A stretch of 64,000 nucleotides of DNA from Warburgia ugandensis (lineage: Eukaryota > Streptophyta > Magnoliopsida > Canellales > Canellaceae). The notes beneath the pieces are model-generated. The model had not been told where the DNA came from. It saw nothing but the letters and a program-made list of their open reading frames with translations, and made no database searches. Below are positions 37,721-48,844 of this stretch, in pieces; position 1 is the stretch's first letter, and each line of letters opens with the position of its first letter. The position numbers were made by a program, and so were the translations under genes. The stretch spans positions 33,068,949-33,132,948 of the forward strand of contig CP141136.1 in assembly GCA_035236585.1 (NCBI GenBank). Reading direction: 5' to 3'.

Positions 37721-37860
37721 GTAAACATAAAAAATAATAAATACAACTAAAAAATAATATTTGTAAAATAAAATTAGTATATAAATAAATCTTATTAATT
37801 ACATTATTATGCCATAAATTAATAATTGACTTGTGAAGGCATACATTTCTATCGGTTCTT
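37721..37860. other. AT-rich flank of repeat R
   Basis: Very AT-rich sequence with nothing recognisable. Confidence 0.4.
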
Positions 37861-37879
37861 TCCTTAAAGAGACAAGTGG

Positions 37880-38330
37880 CTATTTATTTTCTATGTCAGG
37901 GAGATGCACCTATTGGGGTCGTACGCTGAGGTTGGGAGTGACATGAAGAGGAACTTATTGGAATCAATGCGGTCCCGCCTCTTTGGGTAGTGCGATGGAC
38001 CAAGTCGTGCGGCAGGCCAGCCTGATGTGGCTGCATCACCTGGTCATTTCCGTATTCTTTGTTTATCTTATACTGGTTTTGACGTGTCAATCTTCTTCCC
38101 TTAGTAGCTGCTTACTATTCCGATGAACATGAGCTGTCCCGAGTTTGTCAACCAGTACCGTCAAGCCCGTCCCCCTAAGGGGAAGGAAATGGGAGCTGTA
38201 GTCGGTTTGCGGAATTTCTTCTCCCTGGTGATCGGACGAGTGAACAGGCCCTATATGTACCTTATGTTGGCAAAAAGATGGAATGCCACCGCTAATTGAA
38301 ATATGACAGGAATTCACTAGCTTTATATAT
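37880..38330. other. Compositionally distinct block, GC-richer, origin unknown
   Basis: Base composition is clearly less AT-biased than on either side (for example CAAGTCGTGCGGCAGGCCAG at about 37998 and CCCGTCCCCCTAAGGGGAAG at about 38167). Short open frames exist on both strands (plus 38124-38297, MNMSCPEFVNQYRQARPPKG...; minus 37896-38090 and 38087-38317), but I recognise none of them. Organelle-derived nuclear DNA is one possibility, because of composition only. I did not match it to a named organelle gene. Confidence 0.35.
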
Positions 38331-39216
38331 ATTTTATATTTTGTAAGGAATCTCTTACAACAGATATAAAATACAAGGGATCCAACTATATCCCGCAGGA
38401 GAAGATTTATGTGATATGATGATTAGAAATGCTTGATTGGGTCAACTATTTAAATTAACGCTCACAACTATTATCACATGGAATGATGATTCTCAATAAG
38501 AGGGGATGCCAAGGGCGTGTAAAGTCGACGACCGAGTTTTTTTATAGATGACAAATTATTTTGTAGATCTAATTCATTCACTAGCCTCGATAGTTTAGAG
38601 ACCAAATTTCAAGCCTTCTAAATGCCTTTAACATATGCTCTAAGTTAAAAGTCACAACCACCTTTTTTGTTTTGTTTTTTTTTTCATTTTCAAAGACCAC
38701 AAAGAAGCAGTCTGAGTTGCCCAAATGCATTAATTTCTCATGCATTCCCTAATTCTTGTCTGCCGAACAAGATAAACATATCAGATCTTCCAAAAAAAAG
38801 GAAAAAAAACCATCTTTGAGACATATCAGCCCCAACTTCACACCCCTCGAGCATCCACTCCCACTGGAAACGATAGTTCTACGTCAATTGGTAGTATATT
38901 AAAAGACGAGACATGTGAGAGCCACAATTTAATCTTATTTTACAAGGGCACTAAGATGCGTATTTAAAGAGCGGGGATAGTTATGTCGCTTGTGAGTTTG
39001 ACCAAATAGATGTGGCCCCAGCCACTTAAATGTAGAAAAATGAAATGAAATTTAAAATGGAAACAAAAAATTGTAAATAAAGAAAGAAGAGATATGGAAA
39101 TAGTAGCAAGTCGTAAAGAATGAAAGAGCAGATAAAAAATAACTGTCAGCAGAAATACAGAAAGTGAAACCCCTAATGAAACGCATTTTGCACCACATTC
39201 TCCGTTCTTCTGTAGA

Positions 39217-39219
<3 letters not shown>
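38331..39219. other. No recognisable gene
   Basis: AT-rich, non-repetitive-looking sequence. TATATATATTTTATATTTTG lies near 38323 and a poly(T) run near 38665. I see no coding similarity. Confidence 0.4.

Positions 39220-39294
<75 letters not shown>
39220..39294. repeat. (CT)n microsatellite
   Basis: An uninterrupted CT run of about 37 units. It is AG-rich on the minus strand, just downstream of the candidate exon. Confidence 0.95.
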
Positions 39295-39296
<2 letters not shown>

Positions 39297-39329
39297 GCAA
39301 ACAAACCTAGTAACTTAACCTCACGCCAC

Positions 39330-39521
39330 TCATAGAATTGCAACGAACTTCTTGATCTTGGGCGCAAGAAATGGTAATGAAGATGTACAAATGTATCCAC
39401 TGGGGAACGAGGGTCTATAGAACCTTAGACACCATGGGATGCCAATCAATTTGCAGATTCTCACTGGCCGAGGAAACGGCTGTAAAATAAAATTATCAAC
39501 TCTCAAAACTTGGCTAGCCAT
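39330..39521 (-). CDS. Candidate first coding exon with transit-peptide-like N-terminus (weak)
   Basis: The frame opens MASQVLRVDNFILQPFPRPV. The start context is strong for plants (A at -3, G at +4, Ala second codon in GCT). The 63 residues are rich in Ser, Arg, Lys and Pro and contain only one acidic residue, as in chloroplast or mitochondrial presequences. It then reaches a stop at 39330, so a real gene would need a donor site before it (GT occurs at two places in the last ten codons) and further exons at lower coordinates. I could not find any. A CT/AG tract follows at 39220-39294. No family is recognised. It may be a chance frame or a gene truncated by insertions. Confidence 0.25.
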   Translation of the reverse strand: MASQVLRVDNFILQPFPRPVRICKLIGIPWCLRFYRPSFPSGYICTSSLPFLAPKIKKFVAIL

Positions 39522-40615
39522 CTTACTTTAAAATTTATCTGAACAAGGGGAACAACAGCCAACCATTTGACTTTCAAATGATTGACGATTTCTGCACTTA
39601 TTTATTGGAACCGGAACCGGAATAAGATCCATTAAAGATTTCAAGAGATTATAGTTTCTAGATTTCTTTAGTAAAAATTAGAGGAGACCTAACGTAGATT
39701 GTAGAAATCCTTTCAATTCCTGCACTTACTTTGCTGAGAGAGAGAGAGAGAGGAATAGGGTTTTATGAGGGATTAAGGAAATTTTCGTAAGAGAATGAAA
39801 GACAGGAATACTAGATAGAAGCTTAGAAAGTAGATTTCTCATTTCTTAGGTTTTATGGTGGTTCCTTCCTTCTTTATGCTTTCTTATTTTTTATTTTAGT
39901 TGTTCCTTTTTCCATTTTTTACATTAAGTCGCCGGTGCATATCCATCAACTGCTTAGTCGGTCAAACTAGCCAAACACTAGCCTACAAAAGATAGGTATG
40001 CATCCATCTACCATATAATAAATCAAAAGACTCAGACACTTAATCTTTCTATTCTTCTAGCATGTGCATCTCTGTTATTTATTTTTTCCCTCTTTTTTTG
40101 ACATTTTTATTCATTTCTTAAATTCTTAATCATGTTAGGGAATTATTTAGCTCCCTAATCCTCTCTTTCACCCTATTTTTCCTCCAACTCTTTCTAAGCG
40201 ATCATTTTGGATATTCATCTTCTTGAGAGGAATTTATTACGATATTGTAGGTTACATAAACATTCTAAATGTTTATCTTCTCTTAAAACAAAATCTTCCA
40301 TATAACCTTTTCCACAATTTCATTTCTTTTTTATCATAAGAAAATAATTGTAAAGTAAATTAGGCACACGCACTCCTAAATATAATCCTTGGTCAAAGGA
40401 GAATGCAGCAATTTTGATATGCAATTAAGAGTATTTTGAAGGAGATGTTGAGTTGTCTACGAGCAACTGTATTGTTAATTTGTTAGTCATCCTTCCCACA
40501 ATTTGAAAATACCAACAATTTCCTTTTCTATTTAAATCTATAAAGATTTCTTAAGAAGAAATTTGCGACAGCTTTTAAACTTTTTTATAATAAAATAATC
40601 CTTGTCTGACTTTAA
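39522..40615. other. No recognisable gene
   Basis: This would be the upstream flank if the minus-strand candidate exon is real. It contains a doubled GGAACCGGAACCGG (about 39607-39620) and a short GAGAGA run (about 39735-39752). There is no coding similarity. Confidence 0.4.
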
Positions 40616-41150
40616 TTGCATGAGTAAATCTTCCAAATCATGCACTTAAAGGACAATTGCTTGCTATGAAATTTTTCCTTGAATCATGACATTGTTAGAT
40701 AAATACACACACACCCTTAAGTGGACTGGAACACATGACATGCAAGATGATACCCATTCTTGAGCCACTTTGCCATACACACCCAATTGTTTGATTTGAT
40801 ATCATGGTTTCTTTGTTCCTCTTTTAACCTCTCAATGATTCTCAATAAGAAATCCGCAATAATTTTTCAACTTTCTTTGTGATGACTTAATCCTTATATA
40901 TATATATATATATATCTCTAATTGCATCAAAGTATAATCTTCCAAATTATGCATTGAAAAAACAATTGTTTTGTTATTAATTACAAATTGATATCATAAT
41001 CAAAATGTAATCTTCCAAATTATGCACTCAAAAAATAATTGCTTTGTTATCAATTACATATTGATGTTAGATTGAAAATATAATTTTCTAAATCATACAC
41101 TTAAAAGACAATTGCTTTGTTATTAATCACAATTTCAAAGCATAGTTTCT
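40616..41150. repeat. Tandem repeat of about 77 bp, three units plus a displaced copy
   Basis: TAATCTTCCAAATTATGCAC-like starts occur at about 40933, 41009 and 41087. Each is followed by AAACAATTGCTTTGTTATTA and ATTACAAATTGATATCA variants. A fourth related copy begins at about 40626, separated by unrelated sequence and an (AT)n run (40898-40914). Confidence 0.75.
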
Positions 41151-41455
41151 TTCTTTTTCTTTTTTTACTGTCTTTTCTACTTCTTTCATTAATAAAAAAT
41201 TCATTTTGGTAATATAAGAGATATTTTCTTTATTGTAAAAGCTTAGAATTTTTTCATTTTTTTGTCTTTTGCAGCTAATATGATAACTTGAGGATGTGTA
41301 CAAGAAAAGGACAAGTATGGATCTTAATAGTGTTTAAACATTGTTGTATTTTTTTTATCTTATTTAGTTAATTTTTATTTTTATATCTTATATTTAACTT
41401 CTTAGCATAGTATTTTTTCTTGGGCATTGCTCAAGCAAGTTGCTAGTTAGCACCC
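41151..41455. other. AT-rich spacer
   Basis: T-rich sequence with poly(T) runs; nothing recognised. Confidence 0.4.
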
Positions 41456-41466
41456 TAAAATAAAAT

Positions 41467-41828
41467 GAGAAATGCTAAGCCAAACGTCCCAATGGACCTT
41501 AGCTAGAAGCACCCAATATTTGGCGTTAAGGAGGGCTGCCTTTGGTTTAGATAAATAGTCAACCAAAATTTTACAATGATTGGATTATTCTAATGATAAA
41601 AAAGCTATGTTTTTAGGAGTTGAACTTGTAACATTGTTATATAATATTTTTAATCATCTATTTATTATGATAAACAATACAGTTTTTCAAATGCGGAAAT
41701 GATCAAAGCTCATGCACTGTCACAACTACTAGTTATCCAAATCTAAAGCAACTAGACCAAATGATCAGATTATTTAAAGGTGGGGCTTCTTAGTGTTAAA
41801 TATTGGGTGACCTTAGCCCTAGCATTCC
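41467..41828. mobile_element. Mutator-like MITE (362 bp) with perfect 11-bp target duplication
   Basis: It is flanked by identical TAAAATAAAAT (41456-41466 and 41829-41839). Arms of about 120 bp are inverted. The left arm reads GAGAAATGCTAAGCC...GCACCCAATATTTGGCGTTA. The right arm in reverse reads GGAATGCTAGGGC...TCACCCAATATTTAACACTA. The ends starting with G, the 11-bp AT-rich duplication and the long arms fit a non-autonomous Mutator-like element. There is no coding capacity. Confidence 0.85.
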
Positions 41829-41839
41829 TAAAATAAAAT

Positions 41840-43916
41840 AGTTATTGAAGAAGTCTCTATGTGTTTTTAGCAGGGAGTTATTGTCGACTTACATGACATA
41901 AGTGGAGGAAATGGAAAGATCCATATGTAAAGAAATTGTACAGAGAGCCAATTTTTGGTGATCGAGACAATTGCTACTGTATATTATCTTCATAGGTCAA
42001 CGCCCAATAAAACTCGCGCATGCGTGCCTGCGCTGCGCCGACAAGCACGTAGTCAAATTTTGTTGATGTCAATTCTAGAATTTTTCAAATGAGAATGACA
42101 TTAAAAGGTGAATTCCTGTACCCGCTTTTAAAGATAAGATGAGATATCGGACCATCCAACACACAGTTTGAAATCTAACTGCTGATCAGGATCGATGGTG
42201 GTGGCCACTTATGAAGTACCCCAACTCTCCTACAGCCATAAGATCTATATATGGTGCTTCATTCGTATGTATTGATGGAGGAATGGAGACATGACTAGTG
42301 AAAAGACCCGCTCTGGTATGCAACGGATAGGGCGGACCCTTGGCCGGTGGATCCGAGTATTATTTCTTTTTTTCTAGGTAAGCATCTAATACGTTTCATC
42401 TTATAAACGGTTTGGATTCGCCTAGGGGCCCCTAAATTTTCTACTGTATCGAAGTGAAAAACGCTGGAAAAAGTAGATACTAGAGAAGGAATTTAGATTT
42501 TAGACATCGTATCAAAGATCTTCTGCTAAAAAAAGAATTGTTATAAAATTAAAGTAAAACTTTTTCTAGAGAAAGAAAATAATTAATTTAATGTGCGGAT
42601 CATGTTGATGGATTCTAACGAGTTGAAATAGTCGACGTCGCCTCATTTGGATATGGGCAAGTCAAAGAAGCAAACTAAATAACCGGACCTTGGAGATGAT
42701 TTTGATTTCAAAAAGCCTGAATAGTAAACGGGAATAAGATGCATGAAGACACTAACCTGGCGTTAACTAGAAACGTGAAGCAACCCCTTGTCGTCTACCA
42801 ATTGATCTAGAGGATAGCATCACCCATGCCTTTGCCAAATTAGTGACCATGCTGTTGTTTTCGACCGGCCAGGAATTATGGCATTGACACATCCGCCAGA
42901 ACTAAATTAAATAATTAATTGGGCCCAGAGTGCAGGCCAACAAACAACACATTAACAATTGTTGATTTATTTGGCATTAATAACTGGGAAAAGCTGACGA
43001 AAATATGGGTATTAGACTCTACTTACCAGCTACTTTTTGTATATTCCACAGACAAGTTTATCTTTCCTTATTTTTATTATTTTCTTTTGAAGAACAGATA
43101 ATTTGAGAATAGCCCTCTTATGCTATGTACATGGATGAGGTGATGAGATACATTACAAGACATAGAGAGGATCTATTGCGTTCATCATAGTACCAACATC
43201 AATGCGAAGAACGTACAATTCGTAATATGGTCTGATACAAGTGACTTACTTATAGGTATATTGCTAATGTCAGTGTTAATCTAATAAGTAAAAACGCTAT
43301 TTCAATATGAGCAGAACCATGGAGGATGGCGCTTGATAGTTTACAAGATCCGTAATCTGAATTGCACATAAATATGCCTTTGTGTGATCTCAGGGCCATT
43401 AGTGAAGATAGAATTGAATTATATGGTGGACTCCACGCTTACGTTGAATGCACTCTTGAATTCAGCCCCAGATGAAACACCGTATTAGACTTCACCTATC
43501 AAGGCTTCTACATGGAATCTCCAAACTCTCAGTTAATATAATGGATTTTACGATAGTGAATGCAAGAGTGATTTGGGTGATGTGGACGTAACAAACAAAA
43601 TATAAGAAGATAAATATTAAGAAAGATGAATGTCGTCTCCTACCTTAAACACAATGTTGAATCCACAAGATAAAGAGGTCTTGCATCTACAAGACAGTAA
43701 AAATCTCAAGGCTCCATTGAAAATTTAAAAGATACATACAAGCCTTCAAGTTAAATATAACAATTGGCAACTCAAATGATATAAAGTTGTTAAATTTAAA
43801 TGAAGAAATCCTAACTAACAGAAAAAGATAGTTGATCTGGAGAAAAGAATAAAAAAATAATTCCATGGTCACTAACTAAATCTAGAAAAAAGATAGTTGT
43901 TTGGTCACTAAGCATA
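41840..43916. other. No recognisable gene
   Basis: This 2-kb stretch has no transposon similarity that I can see. It includes a GC-rich patch (about 42010-42050, ACTCGCGCATGCGTGCCTGC) and a short plus-strand frame at 42919-43101, which is probably chance. It may be low-copy intergenic DNA. Confidence 0.4.
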
Positions 43917-43918
43917 TA

Positions 43919-44130
43919 CAGTAAAATCCCAGTTAAATTAGTATCTGATAAATCAATTATTCTTGCTAAGCTAATAGAAAATGACTGGTTCCAGCTTGGT
44001 TCAACGTGATAAATTAATAAACTTGCAAATTAATAAGATAGTAATTTTAAAGATTTTTCTTAAGAGCCCACTGATCATATAAATTAGTATTCTTAAGTTT
44101 GAGCACGTCTTTCTCTAAATGTTCTTTTTC
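43919..44130. mobile_element. Pogo-like (Lemi1/Emigrant-type) element end
   Basis: It begins CAGTAAAATCCCAGTTAAAT after TA (43917-43918), close to the CAGTAAAACCTCTATAAATT ends of plant pogo-like elements. The usual interior follows, AAATGACTGGTTCCAGCTTG, then GATAAATTAATAAACTTGCA and ATATAAATTAGTATTC. The matching right end was not found nearby, so this is a truncated or diverged copy. Confidence 0.6.
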
Positions 44131-44289
44131 CTATTTAACAAAAACAAAAATTTGTATCTCCATAACGACCGTGTTATTGTTTTATGCTTTTGCCTTTTCT
44201 TTTCCCTCTTCGGTTGTTGATCTAGCTGTTGAATGACTCTTAGGCCATTCAACAGTTAGATGACCCCCAGTTCTCGCAAATTGGCGTTA

Positions 44290-44735
44290 ACCCCTAGACG
44301 TGGGCTTCTTCAATATTCATAAGATCCTTGATTCTTGGAAGTGACTTTGATCCTCAAAAGACCATCCGCTAGAACGTCATTTCTTGTTCATTCATTGGCA
44401 ACCATGATCTAAGGGTAGTTCTGGCTTCGATAGCAAATAACGCTTCACAAAACGTAAGCAATAAATATAAAAAAAGAATAACATCTTTTTCTACATTAGC
44501 ACCATCTCTAGCTGTGAGCTCCTTCCATAGTCGTAATATCCTTGATTCTTGCAAGTCGGCTTTGATCCTTGAAACAGCATCTGCTAGAACATCATTTCTT
44601 GTTCTATCATTGGAAGCCACGATCTAAAGGTAGTCCTGGCTTTGAAAGCAAATAACACATCACGAAACGTAAGAGATAAATATCAAGAAAGAAATAACAT
44701 CACTTTCTACATTAAACACCATCTTGAATTCATAA
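44290..44735. repeat. Tandem duplication, 204-bp period
   Basis: CCTTGATTCTTG starts at 44336 and 44540. It is followed in both copies by TTTGATCCT, CATCYGCTAGAACRTCATTT, GGTAGTYCTGGCTTYGAWAG and ACGTAAGMRATAAATAT. A more diverged relative of its right part occurs at about 43600-43730. Confidence 0.8.
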
Positions 44736-44819
44736 GATAAAGAAGTCATGAATCTGCAAGACAATAAAAACCTAAAGTTTCCATTGAAATGATAAAAGAA
44801 GCTAGTACAGCGAATAACA

Positions 44820-45150
44820 TGAAATGAGAGTTACATGGTTTGCTCTTCCAGGCTAAGACGGCGAAGTGTTGCTCTTCCAGGCAGTAATAGAAACTCTTCC
44901 AAATTTCGACAAGTACTTAAAGAATTCAAATAAGAAGCTATTCCATTTAATTTTATAAAATCAGCAGCTAGTTTTCTTCCTTTTACAAATAAGTTTACAT
45001 AAAGTTGAAACAAAGACCTAAAACTATTCATAATCTCAACCCTAATCCCATGGTTGAGATTTAACCAAATATTAAACCAAAAAAATAAATAACTAAACTC
45101 GATAGTGCCATTGCTGTCATGTGGACCCAGCATTGCACTGGTCTCCCCCT
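44820..45150. repeat. Direct repeat P/Q, copy P
   Basis: It matches 46790-47165: GAAACTCTTCC, TCATTTAATT-type text with ATAAAAT, CTAGTTTTCTTCCTTTTA, GGTTGAGATTTAAC, TGTCATGTGGACCCA. The minus-strand open frame 44831-45205 across it has no recognised similarity. The repeat lies downstream, in the minus sense, of a gypsy pol C-terminal remnant at 47341-47385, so both copies may be retrotransposon 3' or LTR sequence. Confidence 0.65.
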
Positions 45151-46789
45151 GTTCGAAAAAGAGCATTGGAAGCCTAATGAATTTTACAAGTATCTTGTTA
45201 AGCACCTTGGTCCCTTCAACAATTTTCTCGTGCTTAACGATATTTTTGCCAATCAGATAGGTTTTTCTTCTGCCAAATACACCATTTTATCATGCGCATG
45301 AGCTAGCTGTTCTAATAAGGAAGTCTTGCCCATAAAAGTAACAATAATAATAAATAAATAAATAAATAAGAATAAGAATAAGAATAAGAATAAGAAAGGG
45401 TCTGCTACAGATGTGCGGGAACAGTAAGTGTCGTGCATTGCTCACCTTGTGGAAAGGTAAGTTGAGTGCTAACATCTCAAAACCTAAATGAACATGAAAC
45501 TAAATATCTATCTCGGGTAGTAAACACACAGTAAATGGGTCATTGCATGCCTTATGAATGAACCACCCATAATAGAGGCATGAAGAGAGATGAATAAATG
45601 TGTATCAATCTGAAGGACAGAACCCGAGTCTAATTATAAGGAAGCATCATTTAACTTTTTTAAAGCCAGGAACAAGGCTTTAGGAAATGCAAAGCCACAA
45701 ATTTGTATCATTGTTTTAGACTCTTTTGTATCATGAGATGATGGACGAGGCTTGCAAGCTCTATCATATCTCCACATATGGGATTACATTGAGTGTCCTC
45801 ATCAAAGAACTAATCATAAGTAGGATCAATGCCATCACCCAAATTTCTATCATTCTCATAGATTTCTCTCTCAAACAAAATATTTCCCAATGAATCATTC
45901 TCCTTCGGGTACTTCTTACAAACAAATACATCATTGTAGTTTTGACCACTCATATAGTGCATATTTGATATAGCAATAACTGCAAATGGATTTAGAGAGG
46001 CCCCAATATCACCAATAATATGATTTTCCTCCCCTTCAATCTTGCCCAAAAATATAGCATCACAATTATCCATATCCTAATCATCATCATTCTAATCATA
46101 TTCAACCTCATGTATGCCAACTACCATAGGCCTCATCACTTCTAGTTGCTGTGTCATATCCACAATTTCAAGGCGAGAATTTATTTCATTATAGAGTAAG
46201 AACATATCTAAACTTGGACATATACCTATAGGCAAAAGCCATGTATCTTGAATCAAGTAAAGTCAAGACTAGCTCAAACCCACATATCCAATCAGATGAA
46301 CATGCTATTTTTTGGGAAAACAATATATCTCAATCCACAATTCCCCAAAACTTGCAACACTTTGTGAATAATTCTAAATCATATCATCAACAAGTCCACA
46401 AATCTTCAGACCAAAACTTCTTCATTTGACCACTTTTACTCAAGCTCTATTGAGTTTGCCAAACAAAAAAGCTAATAATTCTGCAAAAGTCATATCTCAT
46501 TGTATAAACATCTAAAATTAGTAAAATTTAATGTAAAACTCAATAGTAATGTGGAAAATCACCATATAAAATTTAGCTACAAATTCTTTATGTACATTCC
46601 ATTTTAACCTTTCTAATATTTAGCATTTTATTTATTACAAAAATTCAAGAAAAAGAATAATCTCAAAATTTTCATATTTTACTTTAATAGCTACATTTTC
46701 CATAGAAGTCTTCTTATATTTGAGCAACATAGCCTTCTATATAGTGGGCAGTATGTTGCTATGTCCAACTCTACTAACAAATTGGTGCA
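45151..46789. other. Spacer between direct repeats; no identified gene
   Basis: The stretch contains the AATA/AATAAG microsatellite. On the minus strand an 87-codon frame (45810-46073, MDNCDAIFLGKIEGEENHII...) gives no family I recognise. Related coding-like text may extend to about 46160 with stops. It is possibly a transposon protein fragment. Confidence 0.35.
45344..45397. repeat. (AATA)n(AATAAG)n compound microsatellite
   Basis: AATAATAATAAATAAATAAA passes into five AATAAG-type units. Confidence 0.9.
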
Positions 46790-47165
46790 ACAAAATAATA
46801 CGAATGAGAATTAGATGGTGGCGCTCTTCCATGCTACCAAGATCAGCTCTCATGTGCTATGACAGCCTAGTATAACTCTTATAGCCAACAGCTGAAACTC
46901 TTCCTTGCTTCAGACAACAAGTTCTTAAAGACTTCCATAGAAGAAGATGTTCTTCATTTAATTCCATAAAATAACATCTAGTTCTCTTCCTTTTATAAGG
47001 AAATTTAAGCAAAGAAGAAAGTAAGACTAAAACTATTAATGTTCTCAACTATTCAAACTATAAGCAACCTATGGTTAAGATTTAACAAAAGATTAACCCA
47101 GAAAGAAGCAATAAGAAAAACAGTAAGACCCTTTGCTATCATGTGGACCCAAAGTTGCATCAGAA
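46790..47165. repeat. Direct repeat P/Q, copy Q
   Basis: This is the second copy of the 44820-45150 sequence, in the same orientation, about 1.97 kb away and slightly longer. It continues to 47340 with text that also resembles 43760-43940 (CAATTGG, then CCTAACTAA and AAAGATAGTT). Confidence 0.65.
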
Positions 47166-47340
47166 GCTTAGAAGTCTTAAACTTGAATATAACAATTGGT
47201 AGTAAATAAGAAACAAACTTGCCAAACTCAAGAGAAACCTAATATGTAGTAGCTAAATATAAATTAAGAAAGCCTAACTAATAAAAACTAAAATCTAGAG
47301 AAAAGATAGTTCCTTGGATACCAAGCATATGCACCAATTC

Positions 47341-47385
47341 CCCTATACTCAAATGGAACTTGTCCTCAGGTTAGGCATGATATCC
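47341..47385 (-). pseudogene. Ty3/gypsy pol C-terminal remnant
   Basis: The minus strand reads Met-Pro-Asn-Leu-Arg-Thr-Ser-Ser, resembling the ENLRTSSxxxGGND tail that ends many gypsy polyproteins. Nothing else of the integrase is recognisable above it. The evidence is short and weak. Confidence 0.3.
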
Positions 47386-48039
47386 ACTTGAAAGTGCCCT
47401 CTTATCTTCGTAAAGATTAGGTTGTTGTTTTCCTCTTGTGGTCAACTTAACTAATTGTCTTATGGATTGGATTTTCAGGATTTGTCTACATAGTATAATT
47501 TTTAGTTGTTAGACTTTATTATGGAGACCACCAATCACCATCAAATGTGAGATACTATGATAATGTGAGTCCATAAATTGATGATCCAAACCATTCATCA
47601 ACTAGACCCATTCCTAAATAGTCCATGTCGTGAAAATCTCCAACATTAGATTATCTAAACAATCTAAATTATTGACAACTCTTTTCTTCATTAGTTTACA
47701 CTTTTTGAACCATTCAATTCATAGACAAAATTGACATTTAGAATCATCAAATGGAGAAGGCTTTTGGGGAATAACATATCTAAGGCAAGATCTTGAAAGT
47801 GCATAGGCTGTTGGTAGATTTAGATGGAGGTACAAAACAATGATGGTGGCCTAGGAACCACCATAAAGAAACTTCATACTACCTAGCATTGGTTGTTGTA
47901 CCTTTCTAAGGATCTTCTTGCTATCATTTTGAATATGTGTATTTTTTGTTCTTCTTCTTGTTTCGGTAATCAAATATAGTTTGCTACTGCCAAAACTATA
48001 TAGGTTACATACAAGTCACCACAACATGGACAAGTTACA
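47386..48039. other. No recognisable gene
   Basis: AT-rich; nothing recognised. Confidence 0.4.
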
Positions 48040-48500
48040 TTAAATTTTAATGTTGCTTCCAAGAGTAAACTAGATAAAGTTGGGACAGCGGTAATTATTA
48101 AAGAAGATAGGGGAAAGTGTGTTGTGCTATGTTTATCTATAACTAAATAAACAATGCAGTAGAATGGGTTGTACTTATAGAAAGACTAAAAATCATTGCT
48201 AATAAATCTCACTAACTGATTGTGCAAGGGGACTCAAAGGTTGTGCAGAAGTCTCTAATAACAAAAAAGTCATTCATTTGGATGGCCCTCTTGATCAAGG
48301 AAGAATACCAGAGGATCATAGAGAATTAAAATTGCCACAACACTAGAACAGCCACTAGATCAACTTCATATTGAGTCATACATTTTGAAACGGAAATAGG
48401 CCAATCAATAAATTTGCCAATTATGTTATTGAAATAGAGGGCTATAATGTTTGGGTTGATGAATGTCCAAAATTTTTAATTGGTTATAGTTTTATCTAGA
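48040..48500 (+). pseudogene. RNase H-like (RVT_3 type) domain remnant
   Basis: The plus strand gives VGTAVIIKEDRGKCVVLCLS (about 48079-48140), then, after a stop, NNAVEWVVLIERLKIIANKS (about 48151-48210, equivalent to TNNxAEWxALIxGLxxA). LIVQGDSKVVQKSL holds the Gly-Asp-Ser catalytic-type motif (about 48217-48258), and a degraded RxxNxxxxxFANYVIEIEGYNVW follows (about 48390-48460). RVT_3-type RNase H occurs in plant LINEs, in Tat/Ogre elements and in host RNase H-like genes. Stops at several points make this a remnant of unknown source. Confidence 0.6.
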
Positions 48501-48844
48501 GTAATGTAGTATTAGTTCTATCTATATTATTAACATTATTATCTTTCCACCAAAAAAAGAAAAACACAATTTGCTCTTTATCTTATAATATCAAGGAAAT
48601 GAATCCAACCTTTTTCATGTAGAAACTTTTAGTTATATCTAACTTGCACCATCCTATCTACTTCCTACATTGGAAGATCAAAACCAAAGCATCTACAAGA
48701 ACAGGCAAAGCAACCAGGATTTCTCCTTCTCTCCTCCTTAGGAGAAAAAAATAGAAAATTCTTATTTATCTTTAATGTAGTTACTATTTGCTCGTAATAG
48801 TGGTTTTCATGGTCCTAAGGCTTTAAAAAGATTGAAGGGGACAA

